NCBI GenBank assembly: GCA_934646175.1
Contig: CAKUEI010000059.1
Span: forward strand, 1-11,013
From: an uncultured Oscillospiraceae bacterium
GTDB taxonomy: Bacteria > Bacillota > Clostridia > Oscillospirales > Oscillospiraceae
Length of the DNA: 11,013 nt
Direction: 5' to 3'
The notes beneath the pieces are model-generated. The model worked only from the letters and a program-made list of their open reading frames with translations. It had not been told where the DNA came from and made no database searches. The position numbers were made by a program, and so were the translations under genes. Each line of letters begins with the position of its first letter. The stretch's first letter is position 1. Below, piece after piece: positions 1 to 5,580 of the stretch.

Positions 1-1531
1 GGTTGGGGGTGAATTCGATCCACACGTCTCCGAACTGGCCGTGGCCGCCGGACTGCTTCTTATGGCGGCCCTGCTTCTTCACCGGCTTGCGGATTTTCTC
101 CCGATAGGGTACCCGGGGCACGGAAAGCTCCGCTTCCACGTTAAAGCGGCTCTTCAGGCGGGAGAGCAGCACATCCATCTGCATGTCGCCGGTGCCGGAC
201 ACCACCATCTGATGGGTCTCCGCCCGGTTTTCCACGGTGAAGGTCTGGTCCTCTTCGTTCAAGCGGGTAAGGCCAGCGGCCACCTTGTCGTCCTGCCCCC
301 GTGTCTTGGGGGAAATGGCCACGGAGTAGCACGGCTCCGGGAACGGAATGGCCTCGATCTTCACCACCTTGCGGGGGTCAGACAGAGTGTCGCCGGTCTT
401 GACCTTTTCCATCTTGCCGATGGCACCGATGTCGCCGCACTGCAGTTCCTTGACCTCTTCCGCCTTTTTGCCGCGCATGACATACAGGCGGCCCAGTTTC
501 TCCGTGGCGCCGGTGCGGGAGTTGACCATGGGCATATCCGGCTTGATGGAGCCGGAGAGCACTTTAATATAGGAATATTTCCCGTACTGGTCGGACACGG
601 TCTTCCACACGAAGGCGCAGGGCAGTGCGCCGGGGGAGGCCACAAAGGCGTCCACATCGCCCTGCTCGTTCTCGCCCATAAGGGGCTGGCCCTCCAGCGG
701 GCTGGGGAGCAACTCCACAATGGTGTCCAGCAGCATACGGGTGCCCAGTCCGTTGAGGGAAGAACCGCACAGCACCGGGAACAAGGACAGCTCCTTGACG
801 CCGTGGCGCAGGCCCTGGATCATTTCCGCATAGGTAAAGTCCTCACCGGCGAAGTATTTGTCCATGAATTCCTCACTGGTCTCGGCCACGGACTCCTTCA
901 GTGCCTCGTAAAGTTCATCCAGCACGGGGAGCTTGTCCTCCGGCACCTCGATCTCCATGCGCTCGCCCTTGGGGCCAGCTTCAAACGCTCGCTTATGCAG
1001 CACGTCGATGATGCCGATGACCTTTTTGTTCTCGTCCCAGATGGGGGCCACCACGGGGGCGATATTTTTGCCGAACCGCTCGCGCAGCGTGGCGAAGGCG
1101 GCGTTATAATCGGAGTTTTCCTCGTCGGTTTTGGAAATGTACAGGATGCGGGGCAGGCTGCGGTTTTCGCAGTACTGCCATGCCTTCTCCACGCCTACGC
1201 TCATGCCGCCCTTGGCGGAGCAGACGATGATGGCCGCATCGGCCACCTGAACCGCCTCGATGGCTTCGCCGGAAAAGTCGAAGAAGCCGGGGGTGTCCAG
1301 CAGGTTGATCTTACAACCGTTATATTCTACCGGAGCCACAGCAGTGGAAATCGAGATCTGCCGCTTGGTTTCTTCCGGATCATAATCACAAACGGTGTTT
1401 CCATCGGCTATCTTTCCCAGCCGATCGGTCCCGCCGGTAAGGTACAGCATACTCTCTGCCAGAGAGGTCTTTCCGTTTCCACCGTGCCCCAGAAGGCAGA
1501 TGTTGCGGATGTTTTGCACAGAATAGCTCAT
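1..1531 (-). CDS. Elongation factor G-like translational GTPase (EF-G paralogue), C-terminus cut by window edge
   Basis: About 510 codons are visible; a full EF-G is near 690, so most of domain IV and domain V lie outside. The protein opens MSYSVQNIRNICLLGHGGNG, with the P-loop GHGGNGKT at residues 15-22, switch I around RQISIST (57-63), G3 DTPG at 79-82 and a G4 position reading SKTD at 133-136. Near the left edge is the domain IV signature RHKKQSGGHGQFGDVWIEF. Canonical EF-G has AHIDAGKT, DTPGH and NKMD; here the His after DTPG is Phe83 and Asn of NKxD is Ser. This fits the bacterial EF-G-like subfamily (COG0480, cd04170 type) rather than the str-operon FusA. EF-G enzymes drive GTP-dependent translocation or ribosome splitting in the cytoplasm; the role of this paralogue is not established. 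The ATG at 1531 is preceded by AAAGGAG (1541-1547) with 9 nt spacing. It has its own promoter and is probably monocistronic at its 5' end. Confidence 0.93.
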   Translation of the reverse strand, partial: MSYSVQNIRNICLLGHGGNGKTSLAESMLYLTGGTDRLGKIADGNTVCDYDPEETKRQISISTAVAPVEYNGCKINLLDTPGFFDFSGEAIEAVQVADAAIIVCSAKGGMSVGVEKAWQYCENRSLPRILYISKTDEENSDYNAAFATLRERFGKNIAPVVAPIWDENKKVIGIIDVLHKRAFEAGPKGERMEIEVPEDKLPVLDELYEALKESVAETSEEFMDKYFAGEDFTYAEMIQGLRHGVKELSLFPVLCGSSLNGLGTRMLLDTIVELLPSPLEGQPLMGENEQGDVDAFVASPGALPCAFVWKTVSDQYGKYSYIKVLSGSIKPDMPMVNSRTGATEKLGRLYVMRGKKAEEVKELQCGDIGAIGKMEKVKTGDTLSDPRKVVKIEAIPFPEPCYSVAISPKTRGQDDKVAAGLTRLNEEDQTFTVENRAETHQMVVSGTGDMQMDVLLSRLKSRFNVEAELSVPRVPYREKIRKPVKKQGRHKKQSGGHGQFGDVWIEFTPN

Positions 1532-1593
1532 GTTTTTCCACTCCTTTACTGTCTGCAAGGCCGTTTCGGGTCCCGGCGCTCGTCTTATTGTAG

Positions 1594-1622
1594 ATTATAC
1601 CTTATCGCGTTTCCTATTACAA
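1594..1622 (-). promoter_or_regulatory. Sigma-A-type promoter of the EF-G-like gene
   Basis: On the minus strand TTGTAA (1617-1622) is followed after 17 bp by a perfect TATAAT (1594-1599). A start near 1587 would give a leader of about 55 nt before the ATG at 1531. The surrounding 1590-1675 stretch is distinctly AT-rich compared with the genes. Confidence 0.65.
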
Positions 1623-1680
1623 CTAAAATTTTGTCGTTTTGCATAATTGCGATCGTGTTATAGTCCGGGTGCAGAAAAAA

Positions 1681-1707
1681 AGCGCACCGCCCGGCGGGCG
1701 GTGCGCT
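1681..1707 (-). terminator. Rho-independent terminator of the dusB-sigma-anti-sigma operon
   Basis: A perfect 12-bp GC-rich stem (AGCGCACCGCCC at 1681-1692 with its complement at 1696-1707) has a 3-nt loop and lies just past the anti-sigma stop codon. Read on the minus strand it is followed by TTTTTTCTG. The plus-strand side also has a T-rich tail (1711-1720), so it could stop transcription in both directions and insulate the EF-G gene. Confidence 0.88.
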
Positions 1708-1718
1708 CGTTTTTCTTT

Positions 1719-2495
1719 TTACGGGACCAGCGTGATGCGGACATACTCGCCGGATACGCCGGTGTAGCCGCTTCTTGCCTCCCACGCGGTGACCACCGCG
1801 TGGGCCTTCAGGATATCCTGAAGCTCGCTCAGATGCTCCGCGGGACAAAGCCAGTTTCCTTCCTCTTCCGGGATGAGGTAGTCCGGCTCTTCCGGCAGGG
1901 CGTCGATATGATAGCACAACAGCATCCCGGTCACAGCGCTTTCATCGGGCAGGTGCGGCGCCTTCTCCATGGGGGCCTGGACCAGCATGGCGTCCTCTGC
2001 GCCGCTTTCCTCCACCGGTTCTTCGGTGATGGGCGCGATCTTGGCGGAACCGCTTTGCGGAAGGGGCTCCGCGTACTCCATCGCCTTGTCCTCCTGCGGT
2101 GCGGTGTTCTGGCCGAAGCTCCCGCCGGGGAGCCATCCGGTCTTCCATGCGGTCAGGGTCCCGCCCAAAATCACGGCTGCGGCAGCGGCCATGGCGGCCC
2201 AGCGCCGCCATGGGGCGCGGCTGGCGCGCTTGGGCTTTTCCTCCGTCTCCGGCTTCTCCGTTCCCAATGATGGGAGGGCGTTCACCGCCGAGAGGATATT
2301 GGTTTTCAGCGCCTCGGGTGGTTCCTCCTCCGGCGTCCGCCGCAGCACATCGCTGAAGGTGGAAAAATCCCTCCAGACACCGCGGCAGCGGGGGCATACC
2401 TCCAGATGATGGACAAGCTCGCGCTCCTCCCGCTCGTGCAGGGGACCGTCCAGCTTTTCCGACATCAGCAGTACATATCGATCACAGCCCGGCAT
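1719..2495 (-). CDS. Membrane-anchored zinc-finger anti-sigma factor (ZAS type)
   Basis: This 258-aa protein is the likely inhibitor of the ECF sigma factor encoded just upstream. The N-terminus carries the ZAS metal motif: Cys4, then His30-x3-Cys34-x2-Cys37 (HHLEVCPRC). After a linker rich in E, K and P comes one hydrophobic helix at about 97-117 (RRWAAMAAAAAVILGGTLTA), then an acidic extracytoplasmic part of about 140 residues ending in VRITLVP. The arrangement is the classic one: the cytoplasmic finger domain holds sigma and the outer domain senses. I recognise no known sensor domain in the outer part. The ATG at 2495 is chosen because GGAGGG and AAAGGAGG (about 2503-2511) sit directly upstream; the frame stays open further up to 2534, but that start has no such site and abuts the sigma stop. 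It is last in the operon, 39 nt after the sigma gene. Confidence 0.88.
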   Translation of the reverse strand: MPGCDRYVLLMSEKLDGPLHEREERELVHHLEVCPRCRGVWRDFSTFSDVLRRTPEEEPPEALKTNILSAVNALPSLGTEKPETEEKPKRASRAPWRRWAAMAAAAAVILGGTLTAWKTGWLPGGSFGQNTAPQEDKAMEYAEPLPQSGSAKIAPITEEPVEESGAEDAMLVQAPMEKAPHLPDESAVTGMLLCYHIDALPEEPDYLIPEEEGNWLCPAEHLSELQDILKAHAVVTAWEARSGYTGVSGEYVRITLVP

Positions 2496-2534
2496 GAAGC
2501 ATCCCTCCTTTCCTGTTTTCTTACTTGGACGCAT

Positions 2535-3104
2535 TCAGCGTAAAAAAGTTCCCTGATTTTTCAGCGTATTCCTCAGCTGAAGCCGCGCGCGGGCCAGCCG
2601 GGACTTCACTGTCCCCTCTTCCAGGCCCAGCACCTCGGCGATCTCGCTGTAGGAAAGTCCCTGAGTCTCCCGCAGGATGAGGATCATGCGGTGCTCCGGC
2701 GTCAGGCGCTTCATGGCACTCCACACCGCCTCCTGCCGCTCTTTCTGTTCCAGCGTTTCCTGAGGGCCTGGAGAGGGGTCCGCCGGGTCGGGCCGGGGCT
2801 GGTCCTCTTCCCCGCCGTCCCACTGTTTCAAATGAGTGCGGTGCTTCTTCTCCCGCCGCAGGTGATCAATGCAGCAGTTGGCGGCCAGCCGGTAAAGCCA
2901 GGTCCCGATGGAGCAGTCCCCCTGAAAGGCAGCAAGGCCGCGCCACGCCTTCAGGAACGTCTCCTGCGTCTGGTCGGCGGCATCCTCCGGCGTGCCCACC
3001 ATGCGGTAGCAAAGCTGGTAAATTCGTTTTTCATAGGTCTCCACAATGCGGGCAAAGGCAAACTCGTTGCCCTGCTTGGCCTCTTTGAGGACGAAATCCT
3101 CCAT
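2535..3104 (-). CDS. ECF-family RNA polymerase sigma factor (sigma-70 family, RpoE/SigW-like)
   Basis: This 189-aa protein has the two-domain layout of an extracytoplasmic-function sigma factor, which directs RNA polymerase to a small stress regulon. Region 2 spans about 24-87, with the -10-binding segment DAADQTQETFLKAWRGL (41-57) and TWLYRLAANCCIDHLRRE (68-85). A proline- and acid-rich linker (96-120) leads to region 4 (about 132-182) with the helix-turn-helix LSYSEIAEVLGLEEGTVKSR (150-169). The start at 3104 (MEDFVLKEAKQG) is preceded by AGGAGGTGGAG (around 3111-3122). The gene lies 40 nt after dusB and 39 nt before its anti-sigma gene. I saw no obvious ECF-type promoter (GAAC/CGTC) in the gap before it, so transcription may come from the dusB promoter, or from an element inside dusB that I did not detect. 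The regulon cannot be told from this window. Confidence 0.92.
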   Translation of the reverse strand: MEDFVLKEAKQGNEFAFARIVETYEKRIYQLCYRMVGTPEDAADQTQETFLKAWRGLAAFQGDCSIGTWLYRLAANCCIDHLRREKKHRTHLKQWDGGEEDQPRPDPADPSPGPQETLEQKERQEAVWSAMKRLTPEHRMILILRETQGLSYSEIAEVLGLEEGTVKSRLARARLQLRNTLKNQGTFLR

Positions 3105-3144
3105 GTCTCCTGCTCCACCTCCTTCCGGCTATATGTCTTTTTCT

Positions 3145-4116
3145 TTATCGAAGGTCCCGTTTGATGCCCTCGGCGGCGCGGTAAATGTCTTCCATCGTAT
3201 TCACCTTGGTGACCTCCGCCTTCCAATAGGAAGCGTGGGGAACCCCCTTCAAATACCAGGCAAAATGCCGCCGTGCCTCCAGACAGGCGACCTTTTCTCC
3301 TTTGTGGGCGGCGGAAATCTCAAACTGCCGCACCGCCGTATCGCACCGCTCTGCAAGGGGCGGCAGAGGCGGCTCCGGCTTCCCCTCCAGTGCGGCAGCG
3401 CACTGCTGAAAGAGCCAGGGATTCCCGAACACGCCGCGGCCCAGCATGACCGCGTCCGCCCCGGTGACTGCCAGAATGCGCACTGCATCGTGGCCGCAGA
3501 ATACGTCGCCGTTGGCGATGACCGGGATGGAAAGGGTCTCTTTCATCTCCCGGATATAGTTCCAGTCCGCGTGGCCGGCGTACATCTGGCTGCGGGTGCG
3601 GCCGTGCAGGGTGACCGCCGCGGCACCGTGAGTCTCCATCTCGCGGCCCAGCTCGATGCAGTTGATGCTGCCCTTATCCCAGCCAAGACGCATTTTCACC
3701 GTGACCGGCTTTCCCCCCGCGCCGCGGATGGCGGCCTCCAGCACCTTCATCGCAAGCTCCGGCGTGCGCATAAGGCCGCTGCCGTCACCGCTGCCCGCCA
3801 CTTTGGGCACCGGGCAGCCCATGTTGAGGTCCAGAAAATCCGCGCCCGATTTCTCCAGCGCAAGACCGGCGGCCTGCTCGATGCAGGCGGGGTCGCTGCC
3901 GAAGATCTGAACGGCGGCGGGATGTTCCCCGTCCCCCAGCTCCAGTAGGGGGATGGTCTTTTTATCCTGATAGCACAGCGCCTTGGCGCTGACCATTTCC
4001 GTATAAGTAAGTCCGGCGCCCAGTGAGCGGCACACAGCGCGGAAGCCGATGTCCGTCACACCCGCCATGGGGGCCAACACCAGTTTGGACGGAACGTCCA
4101 CGGTCCCGATTTTCAA
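3145..4116 (-). CDS. dusB: tRNA-dihydrouridine synthase B (DusB), TTG start
   Basis: This flavoenzyme reduces specific uridines in the tRNA D-loop to dihydrouridine using NADPH and FMN. The 323-aa reading starts KIGTVDVPSKLVLAPMAGVT after a TTG, which matches the usual DusB N-terminus and length. The FMN-barrel motif LAPMAGVTD is at 14-22. The catalytic motif NMGCPVPKV has its proton-donating Cys at 101. SGDGSGLM, the phosphate-binding VTLHGRTR and PVIANGDV follow, and GADAVMLGRGVFGNPW lies further on. The TTG (4114-4116) has a GGGGGGAG site (4123-4130) 6 nt upstream. In-frame ATGs further up (4167, 4194) are excluded because the promoter -10 box lies at 4166-4171. It heads an operon with the ECF sigma and anti-sigma genes; the pairing looks like shared transcription rather than shared function. 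Confidence 0.94.
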   Translation of the reverse strand: MKIGTVDVPSKLVLAPMAGVTDIGFRAVCRSLGAGLTYTEMVSAKALCYQDKKTIPLLELGDGEHPAAVQIFGSDPACIEQAAGLALEKSGADFLDLNMGCPVPKVAGSGDGSGLMRTPELAMKVLEAAIRGAGGKPVTVKMRLGWDKGSINCIELGREMETHGAAAVTLHGRTRSQMYAGHADWNYIREMKETLSIPVIANGDVFCGHDAVRILAVTGADAVMLGRGVFGNPWLFQQCAAALEGKPEPPLPPLAERCDTAVRQFEISAAHKGEKVACLEARRHFAWYLKGVPHASYWKAEVTKVNTMEDIYRAAEGIKRDLR

Positions 4117-4165
4117 CGAAAACTCCCCCCATTCGAAAAGATGCGTCCCGGACGCTGTCTGCCCC

Positions 4166-4194
4166 ATTATAAACGAAACGCCGCCGGTTGACAA
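4166..4194 (-). promoter_or_regulatory. Sigma-A promoter of the dusB operon
   Basis: On the minus strand TTGTCA (4189-4194) is followed after exactly 17 bp by TATAAT (4166-4171). Transcription would begin near 4159, giving a leader of about 43 nt that contains the GGGGGGAG site and the TTG start of dusB. Its -35 box overlaps that of the divergent promoter by five bases. Confidence 0.75.
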
Positions 4195-4216
4195 GGGCGG
4201 CGGTGCACCTTACAAT
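4188..4216 (+). promoter_or_regulatory. Sigma-A promoter of the DUF815 ATPase gene
   Basis: A perfect TTGACA (4188-4193) and TACAAT (4211-4216) are separated by 17 bp. Transcription would begin near 4223, only about 35 nt before the ATG. The leader contains a small GC hairpin right before the ribosome binding site. Confidence 0.8.
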
Positions 4217-4225
4217 GGTTCTGTT

Positions 4226-4251
4226 CCCGGCAAAACGCCGGGAGGAAGGAG
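4226..4251 (+). promoter_or_regulatory. Leader hairpin abutting the ribosome binding site of the DUF815 gene
   Basis: CCCGGC (4226-4231) pairs with GCCGGG (4237-4242) across a 5-nt AAAAC loop, and AAGGAG (4246-4251) follows 4 nt later, 6 nt from the ATG. There is no T-run, so it is not a terminator. It may stabilise the short 5' end or modulate ribosome access; that role is inference. Confidence 0.4.
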
Positions 4252-4257
4252 CATTTT

Positions 4258-5457
4258 ATGGAACTGGAAGCTTTGCGGGCCGAACTGCTCGGTCTTTCCG
4301 CCTATCGTGCGCTGCTTGATCACCCGGTGATGCAGCGCGTTGCCACACTGCTGAATGCCCTGCACTGCGGGGACGGCGAGGGCGCTTTGAAAGCCTATAC
4401 CGATGTATTCTGCTCCATGCGGCAGTACGATATCCGCGGGCTGGGGCAACTGCTGCACCATCACCTGCGGTATGACCCCTCGCCTTACGGCGACCTTGTG
4501 TCCCGCGGTGGGGAGGACGGCGTTCTGCGCCAAGCGGCGCGCCGAGATGTGGAGACCCTGACCCGCCTGGCGGGAACCGACTGTGCCCTGTTCCGTAGTG
4601 CCCTTGCTAAGCTGCTGCCGGAGCAGTTTCAGCCCATGATCGCGGCCCTGCCCGGCTGGGAGAACACGGTTCCCTTCACGTGGGAGAGCTTAGAGGCGCA
4701 CTACGCGCTGAATGGCGACAGCATCTTTGCCCTGCACAAGGCCTTCCTCTGGGAGGGGGAGGAGCTGATCCACGTCCGGACGCCGGACATTCCCGTTTTA
4801 AGTGCCCTGCCCGGCTACGAGCATCAGCGGGAAGAGGTCATCACCAACACCCGCGCCCTTCTTGCGGGGAAATTGGTCAACAACGTCCTGCTTTATGGCC
4901 CCAGCGGAACGGGCAAATCCGCCACGGTCAAGTCCCTGCTGGGCCTTCCCGGGTTTGAGATGCTGCGCATCATCGAGCTGCAGAAGGAGGGGCTTTCCGG
5001 CATCCCCAAACTGGTGCGCACCCTGGCGGACAAAAAGCAGAAGTTCATCCTGTTTATCGACGATCTGGCCTTCGACCGGGACGACAAAACCTATTCCCTG
5101 CTGAAATCCATTCTGGAGGGCGGTGTGGAGCCGAGGCCCTCCAACGTGGCGATCTACGCCACCTCCAACCGCCGCCATCTGGTACGGCAGACCTTCTCCG
5201 ACCGCATGGGAGACGAGGTGGACCGCAATGAGACCATCGAGGAGAAAACCGCCCTGGCCGACCGGTTCGGCCTGCGCATTCTCTTTGACACCATGACCAA
5301 AGCGCAGTACCTGGAGCTTGCAGAGACCATGGCCCGGCAGGCCGGCGTTTCCTTAGCCTCGGAGCAGCTGCGGGCTTCCGCTGCTACGTGGGAGGTATAT
5401 CATCAGGGCTTTACACCCCGCACGGCGCAGCAGTTTGTGCTGAGCCTGCTCCCGTAA
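4258..5457 (+). CDS. DUF815-family AAA+ ATP-binding protein
   Basis: This 399-aa cytoplasmic protein has a helical N-terminal half of about 190 residues with no motif I recognise. An ATPase core follows: Walker A GPSGTGKS at 214-221, Walker B FILFIDDL at 263-270, a sensor-1-like ATSNRRHL starting at 301, then SDRMGDEVDRNETIEEKTALADRFGLRILF, which is characteristic of DUF815 (PF05673) proteins. The phrase EHQREEVITNTRALLAGKLVNNVLLYG just before the P-loop is also typical. The biochemical role of DUF815 proteins is not known to me beyond ATP binding, so no function is assigned. ATG 4258 has AAGGAG at 6 nt. The gene stands alone on its promoter and lies 123 nt before htpG on the same strand. Apart from the CIRCE palindrome there is no terminator between them, so some read-through into htpG is possible. 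Confidence 0.9.
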   Translation: MELEALRAELLGLSAYRALLDHPVMQRVATLLNALHCGDGEGALKAYTDVFCSMRQYDIRGLGQLLHHHLRYDPSPYGDLVSRGGEDGVLRQAARRDVETLTRLAGTDCALFRSALAKLLPEQFQPMIAALPGWENTVPFTWESLEAHYALNGDSIFALHKAFLWEGEELIHVRTPDIPVLSALPGYEHQREEVITNTRALLAGKLVNNVLLYGPSGTGKSATVKSLLGLPGFEMLRIIELQKEGLSGIPKLVRTLADKKQKFILFIDDLAFDRDDKTYSLLKSILEGGVEPRPSNVAIYATSNRRHLVRQTFSDRMGDEVDRNETIEEKTALADRFGLRILFDTMTKAQYLELAETMARQAGVSLASEQLRASAATWEVYHQGFTPRTAQQFVLSLLP

Positions 5458-5487
5458 CGCGCCTTTGTAAACAAATTTTGAACAGGC

Positions 5488-5516
5488 TTGACAAGCCTTG
5501 CCGATGCGTCTATCAT
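5488..5516 (+). promoter_or_regulatory. Sigma-A promoter of htpG
   Basis: A perfect TTGACA (5488-5493) is followed after 17 bp by TATCAT (5511-5516), giving a start near 5523. The -10 box overlaps the left arm of the extended CIRCE palindrome, which is how HrcA normally blocks polymerase. Confidence 0.8.
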
Positions 5517-5556
5517 AGGTTTAGCACTCGAGGAGAGAGAGTGCTAAACCTATGAT
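5512..5556 (+). promoter_or_regulatory. CIRCE operator (HrcA binding site), extended palindrome
   Basis: The exact consensus TTAGCACTC-N9-GAGTGCTAA occupies 5521-5529 and 5539-5547. The inverted repeat continues perfectly outwards to 18-bp arms (5512-5529 and 5539-5556; arm sequence ATCATAGGTTTAGCACTC). CIRCE is the binding site of the heat-shock repressor HrcA, best known at groESL and dnaK operons. Here it sits across the -10 box and transcription start of htpG. In read-through RNA from upstream the 18-bp hairpin would be followed by TTTTTCT (5556-5562) and could act as a terminator. Confidence 0.95.
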
Positions 5557-5580
5557 TTTTCTATGGAGGCGGAATGACCC

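Noticed and set aside
41..1663. A 540-codon open frame on the plus strand
   Set aside because: It is the antisense shadow of the EF-G-like gene in GC-rich DNA; its protein is low-complexity H/G/L-rich and has no motif, while the opposite strand has full EF-G motifs.
2496..2534. A 13-residue extension of the anti-sigma factor
   Set aside because: The ZAS Cys4 is correctly placed from ATG 2495, which has a strong GGAGG site; the extension overlaps that site.
5484..5498. The AGGCTT/AAGCCT hairpin as terminator of the DUF815 gene
   Set aside because: The stem is only 6 bp, the loop 3 nt, and no T-run follows; it coincides with the htpG -35 box.
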